This document shows positions 1-11,122 of a DNA stretch of 64,000 nucleotides, one piece after another (positions within the stretch are counted from its first letter, which is position 1; each line of letters opens with the position of its first letter). The DNA is from Raphanus sativus (Eukaryota; Streptophyta; Magnoliopsida; Brassicales; Brassicaceae). Under the pieces are notes generated by a model that was given only the letters and a program-made list of their open reading frames with translations, did no database searches and was not told the origin of the DNA. The stretch covers positions 14,491,547 to 14,555,546 of the forward strand of contig NC_079519.1 in assembly GCF_000801105.2 (NCBI RefSeq). The letters are read 5' to 3'. The position numbers and the translations under genes were made by a program.

Positions 1-1287
1 TAGCCCTGCTGACTTCGAAGGGTTGTGGAACTCTAAGACGACGAGCATCGATGGAGTATATTCCATGAAGGCGAGGACCAATTTTTCGGTAATCCATGGA
101 GTCACCTCGCACGCCAAGGATTACGTTGACCGTTTCTTTTTTGTGAGGATAGATGGAGAATCTGTCGAGGAAGGCTTTCTCCACATATTCCCGACGGACT
201 GGTTGTACCAACGAGGTAAGATCGTCGCATCCCCTTTCTTAGGATCCGAAATGCGAGTACTGAATGTGTTTTTTTTTTTAGAGAACAGGTGTCTCGCGCA
301 TGTTCCTTCCGATCTTTCGACCAAGAGAGACATTTTTAGGACAATGCCTTGTTCCTGGAACTCCTTTACTCTTGACCGGATTCGTGGGGCGGTCGCGCTT
401 CACCGATCGCGAGGCGGTACGCGGCCTTGTGTCAATGATGGATCCTACGTTTTTGCCCCTTCAAGGCGGAGGCGGAGATCTCGGAAGGATAAAAGGATTG
501 CTTTCGAGGCCTCGTCGGAAAATGGTGAGCCGCCGAGATGCGATCCTGACTTCACTACAGAGAATCAGGGTGTTCCTTCCCCGGGTGACTTCTTTGATGA
601 CCTCCCTCTGGCGTTTTCCCGTGACGAGTCTTTGGACAACGAGGAGAGGGACAAGGTGAATGCGGAGGGTGCTCGCTTGGTTAACGAGGTTTGTTTTCGA
701 ACCTTGAGTAAATTCCCTTTTCTTTTTATTTGACATCGACTTCTTTGCAGGCCGTGAGAGTGTGGAACGCATCGATTGATGGAAGTTTCCGTACTGCCGG
801 CTGGCCCGTTTTAAAGCGGAGGAAACGGAAAGGGAATTCGCCAAGTATCGGTTGGAGGTAGAGGAGCAAAAAACGCCGGCAAGCCGAGGCCCAGGCTCGA
901 GCCCTCGTTCGTGCGGAAAGGAGCGGGCGGAGAAGAGCTGCCGCCGAGCTGAACCGAAGAGCCGAAATTTTCTCTACCAAATTTGAAGCGTACAAAGAGG
1001 CTCAGGACTTTGTAGGCGATTTTCGCGAGTGTCGCGGTTCGGTTGGTACTCTACACAAGATGCAGCGTGAGGGTTTCTCTCTTTCCGGTGAACTTGCTGC
1101 GATGGATGGCTCGATGAGAATATGCGCTAACGCCGAATATTTGTTCCTCCGATCGAAGGGAGAATTCGAGAGTTGTGGAATCCTATCCAAGTCTCGGAAG
1201 ATACGGCGGATCTAGGCGCGGGTTTGAGTGCAGGTGACGGGGGTGAAGAGGTCGACCAGCCCAATTCCTCGTTCGGAATATCTCTAA
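1..1287 (+). pseudogene. Antisense ORF (aORF) of T1 copy A, partial
   Basis: This region encodes protein on the strand opposite to the retrotransposon's gag. The first open stretch (23-733) contains a recognisable block from WNSKTTSIDGVYSMKA to FPTDWLYQRG. A second block near 970-1290 is Glu/Arg/Ala-rich and probably coiled coil, ending in EYL and a TAA at 1285-1287. The blocks lie in different frames separated by intron-like gaps such as the GTTTGTTTT to TTTGCAG stretch around 689-750. The N-terminal part is cut off by the window start. It matches the aORF at 37488-39188 nearly base for base. The fuller copy resembles the 'putative gypsy-type transposon' domain (Transposase_28-like). Its biochemical role is unknown. 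Confidence 0.7.
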
Positions 1288-2317
1288 CCAATTGTTATGC
1301 ATTTGATTATAATTTATGATAGGCCAAGCGTGGCTGTTTGTATGTATGTGTTGCGACCCTTAGGAGGTCGCGTGACTTTGTGTTTCTTGGGATTGGCCGT
1401 TGGTGGCTTTTGAATCCCTGCTATAAATGCTTTTATGAATTCTGCGTTTTGATTTCTACTTTCGTCAAGTGTAGAGGGTTAAAATACGTGCAGTCACTTC
1501 GTATTCAATCTCTTTTTTTTTGTCGCTTGATCGGTAGGTTACTTTGTAGCGAACGTTAGGTTTGTAAGCGATAAGAGGCAAATTTTGGAATCTCGTATTC
1601 TGGATACTTATGCCTATGAGATGTCTTAGATACCAGCAAGGCCGGGTTTAGGGCAAGACCTAGGTCTACTTTCGGACTGAAGCAGTGCGATGAAAAATCG
1701 GCTTTCGTTTTGCCTGTTTGCGATTTCGACCTGACTCGTACCGTTTTAGAATCTGCGAAGTGCTTATCGGCTTATATGATTCGTTTGGATACGAGTCGAG
1801 CTACTTCCTTTACGAAGAGCTAACCAAAATTTGGATTTTTTGTATAGCGCGCTATGGTATCCTTGTCGGATGCAAGAGGACTTCGTTAGAAGCCAGACTA
1901 CGAATTTGATTGAGTGAAACGTTTCTTATGTTTTTCCGTCGGGGCCAATCGACGGAAATGAATTTTAGAGTCGCGGACAGACTGTTTGATAGAGTTTTTA
2001 GAGTCGCGGATGGACTGTTTGGAGGAGAATGGAAAATCAAGGCCTTTTGGGAACTAACGACGTCTCACGTTCCTCAAAGATATGATTTTCGTTTTCCGTA
2101 ATGTTTATGCATTGAGTAAGCATTTGAATTAAAAACTTTATAATGTAGTGTACATGCGAAAAGTATTTTTGCGGGAGTACAAGGATGTTTGTCCCCATCT
2201 TCCCCCGCCCTTTTTGGTGAGGGGGATAGCTGAACTCGTCGGGTTGCAACGAGCTGCCTACGTACCTCTTGCAAGGATCAAGCCATCTCGTAGTTCTGTT
2301 TCTATCGCGGTTGGCTA
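1288..2317. other. Non-coding internal spacer of T1 copy A
   Basis: No ORF here resembles a protein I know. The stretch is colinear with 36460-37487 of the complete element. It contains a short imperfect direct repeat around 1965-2030 (AGAGTCGCGGA occurs twice) and a C-rich block near 2197-2212. It separates the convergent ends of gag-pro (minus) and the aORF (plus), so it is where the two transcripts would terminate or overlap. Confidence 0.6.
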
Positions 2318-4866
2318 TTACTCCACGATTTCCGGCGCCTTGACTGTTTCAGGTAAGTCGGTGGTCGCGTTGGGAGTTAGGTTATCCGTTTTTTCAGCGA
2401 TGGACTCGAGGATTTTCCCGTTATCCTGAGTTGTGGCCTGTTCGGACAAATCTGAGCTGTTCTTTGCTGAGTTCTCGGAGATACTCAGATGCTTCTTAGT
2501 TCGCTTCGGGTTAGCTACTGAGGCGTTCCAATTGCTGCGCAATTTATGTTCGGCCAGGAAGCAGAGTCGCGACTGTTTTTGGCTTCTCCAGATTACCGCT
2601 GTTCCAGTCGGTGTTGGAAACTTGACGCTGAGATGGTAAGTGGACGGGACTGCCTTCATAGCGTTTATCCAAGGAGTTCACATTATGGCGTTATAGATAG
2701 CCGGGTTATCCACTACTGCGAATTCGACGATCTTCGTGACTTCCTTAGCCATGACCGGGAGTCTGATTTTTCTGAGGGTCATGGACGTGACGCCCGAGAA
2801 TCCAGTCAACGGTCTTGGTTCTGGGATGACTTCTCCGAGGGGTATGTTCATTCTCTGCAGAGTGTCGCAGAACATGATGTTGACCGTGCTTCCTGTGTCG
2901 ATGAGGATGCGGCCGACTTCGAGATCCTGAATCACCAAGTCGATGACCAGAGGATCGTAGTGGGGTTTATCGAGTCCGGCCGTATCCTGTTCCTCGAAGA
3001 TGATTGCGTGATTGGGAACGTCATCCTCTGGACACCATCCGGGGCTTGTTTCGGCCCTCCGTCCGTAGGCTTTGATCAACGAAACGGAGTCCTGGTAAAA
3101 ATGCGATCCTCCGATGATCATGTTGATCCTTTGGCGGTTGTTGTTGTTTCCTTCGCCGTCTTGTCTCCGTCCGCGTTTTTCTCCCGATTGAGTTCCAGGA
3201 GCGTTATTCTTGGGATTGGCTCCGTCGGTCTTTGGCGGACGGTCAGAATCTAGGAGCAGGTCTTTCACGCTCCTGACCGTCGCTAGTTCGCCGGCAAGCA
3301 GCTTTGTAATGAGTCTGGCGCCGAGGACTTTGCAGTTGGCGGTGGAGTGACCTCTCGTCTGATGGAACTCGTAGCTGGAATTGTCCTTGTACGAGTTCCT
3401 CGTCCAAGTGTTTCCGGTGGTCCTTCCTTGTTTGGAATTGACGGCGTAGTTATGTTCGCCTTGGACGTCTTCCCCTTCGTGATGGACGTACTTGTCGTTA
3501 CTAGAGGTTTTCTTCTTGCCGGACGCTTTCTGCGGTCCATGCTTTTGCGCTAGGACTTTCATCTCTTCTTCCATGATGATGAAATCCGTCGCTTTGTGGA
3601 GAGTGTCCTGGATGGTGCGTGGCCTCTCCAAAGAAATCTACTTTCGGAATTTCGATTTGTACCAGAGGTTTTTCCTCAGGGCGTCGATGGCGACTCTGTC
3701 GCTGAGGCCTGTTACCCTGGACATCACGAGTTTGAACCTCCTTATGTAGTCGCGGAGCGGTTCATCTTCCTTTTGAATTAGACTCCAAAGGTCTACGTCG
3801 GAAGTTTCCCTGTCCATGAACATGGAGAATTGCTTCAGAAAAGCTGAAGCAAGCTGGCGGAAACTTCCGATAAGTTTCTTTTCAAGTGTGAGAACCACTC
3901 GAGCGCAGCACCTCTGAGGTTCTCGACGAATAGGAGACAGCAGCCGGCGTCCTTTTCCCGCTCCGGAAGTTTAGACCTCGCCATCGCAATCTGGAAGGAC
4001 TGCAGATGTGCCTTCGGATCTGTGGTTCCGTCGTAGGTGGGAAGCTTTATTTTCCCGGGATCTGAGACTCGTGCGTCCGTGATTCGAGAGGTGAACGGAG
4101 TCTTCCTTGATTCCTCGAGGATCAGGTCGATCTCGGGGGCAGTGCTGGTTGCGTGGTGAATCTGCGATTTTACCGCTTTCACCTCGGCTGCAGTTTTTGC
4201 AATGTACTCACGCAAGTCATGGATCTCATTGGCGCCGTTCGCGCTCCTTTGTCTATGTTGGCTGCGATAGGCCCGAGTCTGGTTTTCAGCCAACCTTTCT
4301 TGCTCTGACCAGTAGAGGTCTTCTTCCTCTTCTGTCATGGGTTTTTCGAAGGCTGCCGCCAGTCGAGCTGACTGACTTCGGGTCCTTCTGTGGTGGATGT
4401 CGGCGTCTTCGTCGGACGGATCCGATTGATCGCTGATATCCAGATTAATTCTTTCGACGTCGTCTCCTTCGTTTTCCCTTGCGGGAGATGGGAGGTTATC
4501 CGTCATTTTCTTCTGCCCCGCCGGAGTGGTATCGTCAGGGATGTGTTCCGAGGATTTTCTCGGGGCATCTGTTTCTTGGTCTCCGGCAGTTCTGAAGTCG
4601 AGCCTCCTGACACGCCTCACCTTTGTGGATCCGCGCGGGAGTTTGCTTTTCGCTGTTAAGGTATTGACCTGTTTAGCGAGTGAAGCCATTAGTTTCTCTT
4701 GTTCTTCCGACCGTTTCTTGGCGGTGGCGAACAGTTCCTTCACCTGGTCCAGCATTGCGGTGTTTTCCTCGGCAGTGACCGTCGATACGTTTCCGGCAGG
4801 AGTTTTCTCAGCGTTGGCATCGGCGGCTGATCCGTCGTGCGTTTGCTCATTTTCGTTAGCAGTCAT
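2318..4866 (-). pseudogene. T1 gag-protease polyprotein, disabled copy
   Basis: It aligns end to end with the 849-codon gag-protease ORF at 33910-36459. The gag part is open from the ATG at 4866 to about 3835. A one-base deletion near 3875-3880, relative to the intact copy, breaks the frame. A TGG to TAG stop follows at about 3634, and a GGA to TGA stop at about 2678 truncates the protease after NPAIYNAIM. The protease motif [13 protein letters not shown] is still readable around 2870-2905. The noncanonical zinc knuckle is damaged: the first Cys is Tyr in [14 protein letters not shown]. No RT motif follows. I regard this as a dead copy of a gag-pro-only element. Confidence 0.9.
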
Positions 4867-4914
4867 GCTTAACCGGGCGTGCGTAGTTGCGAGAAAGATA
4901 AATCCGTGTATCCC

Positions 4915-4930
4915 CCTCCTTCTAGCGCCA
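4915..4930 (-). other. Primer binding site of T1 copy A
   Basis: TGGCGCTAGAAGGAGG lies on the minus strand three bases inside the LTR edge, where the tRNA primer of an LTR element pairs. The same sequence follows the LTR at 33844 and at 11123. I could not name the cognate tRNA with confidence. Confidence 0.8.
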
Positions 4931-4933
4931 AAC

Positions 4934-6650
4934 TGTGGGAACCGAAATTCGCACTGTCGATTTTAGTGAAGTTTAAACGTAGGAAAACTAAGTTGACCTA
5001 GTTTTCCCCGAGGATCCCGGCTATCTGCTGGCCACGCACGACAAAGTTAATCACGAGTATAGTTTGGGAATAAATGCGTAAAATAAAGAGAGCAAAAGAA
5101 AGAATCTTATTTCCGAATTTGCGGAGAGCGTTCGAACAACAGGTCGAGATCTCGGCCACAAGAGGTGTCGATCGTCGCTGGTCTCAAAACCTAGATCTAA
5201 CCTAGTTGAGTCGTAGCTCGCTAAAAAGGAAATAAAAGCCTAAGTTCTAAGTTGCTCTAGATTGGTTTCTTTCTTCTGATTTCGGATCCCCCTTCCTCTG
5301 CTCCTAGCCTTGCTTATATACTCCCATATGACGGTCTATTCTTGATGGACTGAGTCTGCCGCGAGCTGGGCTTTTTCCATTTCCGTCGGCCTTCGTGTTT
5401 ATCGGGAAAGTTGACATTTATCCTTTCGGAAAGTTGACATTTATCCTTTCGGAAATTTAACATTTATCTTGTTATGTGAAGATAATTGTAAACCGTCGCT
5501 TCTATCTTTTAGAGAATCGTAAATGGGCCGTCCGATCGGGTTTGGTCTCTTTCGAGCCGTCTTCCGTACTTCCGTTGTTTTCTACGATCTCTTTGAAAGA
5601 ATGCTCCTACTTGGATGTCGAGTCTTTCGGAAGATCTCCGATTTATTGCTGAGGCGAATGGTGTTTTAAGATAACCATCACCGTTTTATACGAAGTCTTT
5701 CTGTCCGTTGACGTCTTACGGGTTCTCCGAAGCCTTGGAGCAGGAAAAGGAGTTTTGTTTGTGGGATCTCGGAGCGTCGCAAAACACGGATTTCTGGCAA
5801 TCCGAGGGCCTAGAACTTACGCACGAAGACTAGCCGTCTGACGACCCGAGCCAGCACGGGGCTAGCCGCCCGGCGACCACGGCCGGCACGGGCGCTAGCT
5901 GGCGGCGGCTACAGCCATCACGGGGCTAGCCGCCCGGCGAAAACGGCCAGCACGGGCGCTAGCCGCCGGCGGCCACGGCCAGCATGGGGGCTAGCCGCCC
6001 GGCGGCCACGGCCAGCATGGGCGCTAGCCGCCGGCGGCCACGGCCAGCACGGGGGCTAGCCGCCCGGCGACCACGGCCAGCACGAGCGCTAGCCGCCTCC
6101 GGCCACGGCCAGCACGGGGGCTAGCCGCCCGGCGACCACGGCCAGCACAGGCGCTAGCCGCCGGCGGCCACGGCCAGCACGGGGGCTAGCCGCCCGGCGG
6201 CCACGGCCAGCACGGGGGCTAGCCGCCCGGCGGCCACGGCCAGCACGGGGGCTAGCCGCCCGGCGGCCACGGCCAGCACGGGGGCTAGCCGCCCGGCGGC
6301 CACGGCCAGCATGGGGGCTAGCCGCCCGGCGGCCACGGCCAGCACGGGCGCTAGCCGCCGGCGGCCACGGCCAGCACGGGGCTAGCCGCTCGGCGGCCAC
6401 GGCCACGACCGGAGTCGGCTGCTCGGTTCCTTCGGCTTGTGCGTGTTTTTAGTTTTCCGTAGGTTTTTCCTCGTGTCGAAAACGTTTCTAGCCGTTGATT
6501 TTGAGATGATTAATCTCTAACTTAATATATTTTTTTTCTTTTAAGGTTTCTCGATTACCAATTAGTCTCTCGAGGTTGCTCTAACATCTTTTCATGTTTT
6601 TCCGAGACTTTCGGACATCGATTTCGTCTTGACCGATTTTGACCCCAACA
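4934..6650 (-). repeat. 5' LTR of T1 copy A
   Basis: On the minus strand it starts TGTTGGGGTC and ends TTCCCACA, with TG...CA termini. It is 1717 bp, longer than the 1516-bp and 1450-bp LTRs of the complete copy because its internal GC-rich minisatellite is longer. A TATA box (TATATAA, minus strand) sits at 5314-5320. It is followed by the expected transcribed R/U5 part up to the LTR edge. Confidence 0.92.
5826..6416. repeat. GC-rich minisatellite inside T1 LTR (about 30-33 bp units)
   Basis: Tandem units contain GCTAGCCGCC, GGCGGCCACGG and CCAGCACGGG, alternating between slightly different lengths, with about 18 units. The unit length is often 33 bp, so one minus-strand frame stays open with AVAAGRLAPVL repeats. 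I regard that frame as a by-product. The array is far more GC-rich than its surroundings. Confidence 0.88.
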
Positions 6651-6887
6651 GGATCCAACTTTTATTCATTTTTCACGATTATTCATATCAATTCTAAGGC
6701 ATTTTTGCTATCTTTGTAATCGTCAAGAGAAACATCTTTGTAAACATATTCTTTACCCAAAATCATCAATAAAATCATTCATTCATCTTTTAAGTTCTTA
6801 CGGGATTCAGCCCACGATTATCTTTCCCTAATCCTTTCCTAAACTATAACCTGACCTAAAATCAGGAGGTGAGTTTAATCCCTCACA
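6651..6887 (+). repeat. 3' end of a T2-type Tat LTR (fragment)
   Basis: The last 150 bases are nearly identical to the end of the LTR at 45258-45845, including TTCAGCCCACGATTATC and the terminus GAGTTTAATCCCTCACA. The left side is cut by the T1 insertion. The PBS that follows the 45258 LTR is missing here, and the sequence changes at 6888 to A1-related DNA. Confidence 0.8.
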
Positions 6888-8161
6888 GGAATCAGGACCT
6901 TATTTTGTGATGCTCTTTAACCACCTCGTGCTTTAACCTTCTTATTCACTGACCTTAGCAGTGATGAAAGACCCACACATGGACCAGGAACACCCTGACT
7001 TATCTCATTTGACACTCCAAAAGTTCTATACCGATCAGGTTACACTGGGCAGACTTAACTCCACTTTATCTGAACCTAATCTGGACTTTAATTCTTCTTG
7101 TCATGGGCACTAAATCAGGGTAGAATGAGAACTACACTGAGGACTTCTTATCCGATTTTATCCCTCTTGCTGTTCCTGAGTGGCTAGCTCATCTTTAGCT
7201 AGTTCTCACCTTGAACCCTGACCTTTTGTTCCACCCTCATGCATTTGCTTTTCTAGTACTTTATGTGCAGATATGTGCAAAAAGGTCGGAGAGGAAAGGA
7301 TCGACGCAGTTCTTACTCATCAATGCTCACACAGTGGAAGAAGGCAGAACAATCAGTGCAGACAAGAGAACAACCAGAGTGCCTGTTCCGATACCAGAGA
7401 GAACAACGAAGAAGTAAGTGGCTAGAACGGACCATAATGAATCACCAGTGGCATCATGTACATCACTTGTTACCTCCTTACTCGTCACCCCAGCTTTTTT
7501 TGGATTTCAGTATATATTTAAAAAAAAAAAGAGAAAAAGAAAAGAAAAAGTTTTTTGTTTTTGCTTTGATTTACTTGTGACGAGAAGGGGAAGAATCCAT
7601 GATGCATGCCACTGGGGAAGTTGAGAAAGTGATGGTGGTTTCAGTAAAGTGTTCCGAAGGGAAAGTTGAATAGCGCAGAGCAGTCCTATGATCGATCTAT
7701 CGGAGAGCAGTCCGATCAGCAGAGATGAGTAAGGACTGTGGACCTCAATGGAGCCGTCCTCTCACGACCATTTTGTGCGATATCCTGCATCCACTCTTGG
7801 TAAACCCTAAACACTCTTGAACTCCACCATAAAAGTTAGCCTGTTCTATTACCTAGCCCGTTCTCTCTGAGTAGAGCCTGTGACAAGAAGCTCACGCTGA
7901 TCTTAATTGAACATAAGGAGTTTTGTCTCGAAAGTGTTGCCTTTTCAGGTTGAGATGTAGAGTAAGGAACCGATCTTCGAACAGCAATCAGGGGGTTCTC
8001 AGTAAGTGTGTGTGGTCCTAATCTACAGCTTGTATGGTTCAGAGATTTGTGGTAAGAGTATGGTTGCTGAGAATAAGCGAGTTCCCACACTTTCAAATCT
8101 TTCTCCCTGTTCTTGGTACTTGTCTTGTTCGAGGACAAACAAGGATCTAAGTCTGGGGAAT
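6888..8161 (+). mobile_element. 3' internal region of an A1 Athila-like element (non-coding)
   Basis: No recognisable protein is encoded, although small ORFs exist at 7211-7624. It is assigned to A1 because it leads directly into an A1 LTR through a polypurine tract (AAGTCTGGGGA at 8149-8159). The segment GAGGACAAACAAGG before the tract is the usual Athila-type lead-in. The 5' part of the element is absent, cut at 6887/6888. Confidence 0.65.
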
Positions 8162-9313
8162 TGATATATGGTGTTTTTCACATCATTGTATATATATTTT
8201 CATTTGTTTCAAGTCACTAATTCGTGTCAGTCTAGTCCTTTTTGACCTTTTACAGGTCTGGAGTTAGCAGAAGAGAGAAGAGAAGGTGCATGATGAAAAG
8301 ATGTCCTTTTGGAGCAATCCTACGGAGAACACTCAAGTAGAACAGTCCCGAGACTGTTCTCTCTCAAGCGGAACAAGCAGACGGAGTGATCCGGAGGTTG
8401 TTCCCGACAAATATGGAAACTCTTATTTCAGGAATTAAAGCCCTGTTGCCCTAATCTCTTTTCTTCTGATTGGCGCCTCCATATAAAACGCCATCTATCT
8501 TTTTACTATTTTTCTTACGCTAGTTTTTACAAAAGAACACTGTGATTTGCGATCTGCAACTTGTAAGGGAGAAGAATCCATCCTCTCATAGAGAAGATCA
8601 TCTGAACCCTATTGTTTCATACTCTGTTCTTATGCAATTTTATTCAGGATTTATGTCTTTGTTTAATTGCATCATGATCGAGTAGTAGCCTTGCTCGCCT
8701 CGGGTTTTTAGGGTGTTGAGACATGAGCTAAACATAGATAAGCGATCCATAACTGTTTTTCATTCATACTGTTCTTACTGCTTTCATTAACCTAATCACT
8801 TGATGTTAGATCACTAGGTTATCGCCTAGTTAACCGCTTAGGAGATAACTTGACATGTATTGAATGAGCTTATTATCCCTAATCAGCGGAAGTATATATT
8901 AGGGTGGTAAGTGAACTTATCGGACCTGTTCTCTAAAGCTTGCAATCGATCCTCATCCCAACGACAGTTAGGTGGTGAGATCGATCTGCAAAGCGATCAC
9001 TGCCACGACAGTGGAGTGTTCCAGCTGAGTGATCCGAGTTCTAGAAAGCACTTCATCGCGCTTGAATAACTGTTTGGCTCCAATTCAACACCCAATGAAA
9101 TACCCTAGGCTAGCTCTTGTTTAATTAAATCATTCTCGTGTTTTATTTGCTTGTTAACTATCGTCACCTTATAACCAAATTCATATCTTCATCTTAGCTT
9201 GATTTCGGAACTGATAGAACTAGAGTGTAGACTGGTCCTCTGGATTTGAATCTCAAGTACTACAATTGCAACTGTTAACTTGGCAGTAGAAAGGATTCAT
9301 TTTTAGTGTATCA
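8162..9313 (+). repeat. 3' LTR of A1 Athila-like element (fragment copy)
   Basis: It starts TGATATATGG and ends TTAGTGTATCA (1152 bp), the same termini as the A1 LTR at 15524-16671. The first 330 bp or so are almost identical in the two, and the rest has diverged. A TATA box (TATAAA) is at 8482-8487. No PBS follows, so this is a 3' LTR or a solo remnant. The flank at 9314 falls inside a Tat RNase H pseudogene. Confidence 0.88.
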
Positions 9314-10364
9314 GCGTCCATGAGTGTTTTGCTTACGTAGAAGATAGGTTTCTGATCCCCACGTTCTTCCTGTATTAGGACGCCGCTAACGGCAGTTGCC
9401 GATACTGCTATGTATAAGAATAAAGGTTCCCCTTCTACGGGTTTTGCGAGAACCAGAGGAGTTGCCAGATAGTGCTTTAGCTGTTTGAAAGCGTCTTCTC
9501 ATTCATCTGACCACTCAAATTTTTTGTTTCCCCGCAGGACATCGTAGAAGGGTAAGCATTTGTCCGTTGATCGGGATATAAACCGATTGAGTGCTGCGAC
9601 CCTCCCGGTCAAACTTTGTACTTCTCGCTTGTTTTTGGGAGAGGCCATCCCGATAAGTGCGTCGATCTGTTTTGGGTTGGCTTCTATCCCGTGATAAGTC
9701 ACCAGGTATCCGAGGAATTCTCCCGATGCTACGGCGAATCTGCATTTGGCCGGGTTTAGTTTCATGTTATGTGAATTCAGCCCAGCGAAGCATTCCCAAG
9801 ATGGTCGACATGGTCGTTAGCGTGGAGGGATTTGACGAGCATGTCGTCAATGTAAACCTCCATTGTTTTTCCGAGTTGATCAGCGAACATTCGATTGACG
9901 AGTCGTTGGTATGTTGCGCCGGCGTTCTTAAGGCCAAAAGGCATTACTTTGTAGCAATTACTCCTGCTATCCGTAATGAACGCTGTTTTCTCGTGGTCGT
10001 CAGGATTCATCATAATCTGATTGTATCCTGAGAATGCGTCCATGAAGGATATGTTTTCTCGCGGTCGTCAGGATTCATCATAATCTGATTGGTATGTTTT
10101 ATCGCGGTCGTCAGAAGGCATTACTTTGTAGCAATTAGTCCCTCCATCCGTTATGGACCCCACCTTAAGAAGTTTTCGACTTCTTCGTTGACTGCGGTTG
10201 CTCGTTCGGGGCCTAGCTTTCACCTTTTTTGCTTGATTGGTTTGAACGTTGGATCTATTCAGTTCATGGCATGTAATGTTAATGTCGATTCCTGGCATGT
10301 CCTCTGCGGTCCATGCGAATGTGTTGAGATTTTTCTTAAGACAGGTTACGAGTTTCGTCTTCAA
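9314..10364 (-). pseudogene. Tat-like reverse transcriptase and RNase H fragment
   Basis: Reading leftwards on the minus strand, a pre-RT segment (FAWTAEDMPGIDI, near 10290-10330) is followed by RT motifs MDAFSGYNQI, MPFGLKNAGATYQRLVN and YIDDMLVKS (9780-10043). Next come the RT connection (KLNPAKCRFAV, 9735-9765) and the start of RNase H (LFLYIAVSATAVSGVL, 9375-9420). RNase H stops abruptly after KTLMDA at 9314, where the A1 LTR begins. The RT part between the LLKVGSI and MDAFSGYNQ blocks is lost and replaced by locally duplicated sequence. The gene is dead. These domains would supply the catalytic functions that T1 lacks. Confidence 0.88.
9988..10115. repeat. Scrambled local duplications within the RT fragment
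   Basis: A segment of about 42 bp containing GGTCGTCAGGATTCATC occurs at 9988-10029 and again at 10052-10094. A third, shorter copy (CGCGGTCGTCAG) is at 10104-10115. The AAGGCATTACTTTGTAGC segment near 9942 recurs at 10116. This is not a regular tandem array. It looks like template switching or repair filler. Confidence 0.75.
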
Positions 10365-10559
10365 GGGCTCGCGGAGATTGGCTCCAATTTCGACACATCG
10401 TTCTGGGAACGCTTCATCAAGACAGACCTTAATTACGGGTTCACAGGTTGGTTCGCGTTTTTCCTCCAGGGCATCAGCCCTTCGAGATTGCCAGAAGAGT
10501 TCAGCCAGATCCTGTGTGTCTTTGTCTGAAGTTTTCTTAGTTTTCTTGGGAGCGGTGTC

Positions 10560-11102
10560 GAGGTTGGACCTCTTGCGCTTGAGTTCCGCAGCGAGACATA
10601 TCCGCGATACTCTGGGATTTTCCCAGATCGTTTCGATCCCGCGGGGGGTTGGAAACTTAAGGCACAGATGTTATGTTGATGGAACTGCTCTCATGGAATT
10701 TATCAAGGGAGTTCCCATGATTGCGTTATACGATGCCGGGATATCCACGACTAGGAATTCCGTCAGTTTTTCTGCCGTTCCGGCTTTGACCGAAGCGATG
10801 GTGGGTTCCCCTGAAAGCCCTACCAGCGGGCTGGAGTCTTCCGTAATTTTTGACAGATCGACCTGCATCTTTGCGAGAGTTTCTTTGAAGATGATGTTAA
10901 CCGAGCTTCCGGTGTCAATCAGTACTCTTGCGATGTCGATGTCGTGGATCGTCAGCTCAATTACCAGGAGGTCGTCGCGGGGTCTAGCCTGTTCGGCCGC
11001 TGCTCCCTCCCTGAATGAGATCTCGTCTGGAAAGGATGGGATTTCCATCTCGCGTCTGATTGTTGAGTGGTTTTTGCGGGTAAGATTGATTCGTACCCCC
11101 CC
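10560..11102 (-). pseudogene. Tat-like aspartic protease fragment, gag deleted
   Basis: The frame (core 10671-11120 minus) contains the retropepsin-like motif RVLIDTGSSVNIIF followed by [32 protein letters not shown] and the expected lead-in LVIELTIHDIDIA. The N-terminal gag is missing: the protease region is joined almost directly to the PBS through a run of C at 11096-11105. Left of the protease, the sequence leads into the RT fragment in the right order for a Tat polyprotein. I read it as a deletion derivative. Confidence 0.8.
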
Positions 11103-11103
11103 C

Positions 11104-11119
11104 CCTCCTTCTAGCGCCA
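11104..11119 (-). other. PBS of T1-related element
   Basis: This is the same minus-strand TGGCGCTAGAAGGAGG primer site as in T1, three bases from the LTR edge at 11123. It defines the orientation of the LTR to its right. Confidence 0.75.
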
Positions 11120-11122
11120 AAC

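Larger units (their letters stand above)
1..6650 (-). mobile_element. T1 Tat-like LTR retrotransposon, non-autonomous copy A, truncated by window start
   Basis: The element reads on the minus strand. From right to left it has a 5' LTR, a PBS, a gag-protease region, about 1 kb of non-coding DNA, and an antisense ORF on the plus strand. The same order is seen in the complete copy at 32328-40854, which was used as the reference. No reverse transcriptase, RNase H or integrase is encoded. Its 3' LTR lies outside the window, so a target-site duplication cannot be tested. On the right it abuts a T2 LTR fragment, so it probably inserted into that LTR. Confidence 0.9.

Noticed and set aside
6089..6406. 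Minus-strand ORFs of AVAAGRLAP repeats in the T1 LTR, and similar ones at 32416-32655 and 39493-39894
   Set aside because: They arise from the 33-bp minisatellite. They lie in the LTR and are interrupted differently in each copy.
7211..7624. Small overlapping ORFs (68-105 codons) in the A1 3' internal region considered as an envelope-like gene
   Set aside because: Too short, no signal peptide or membrane segments typical of env-like ORFs, and no similarity that I recognise.
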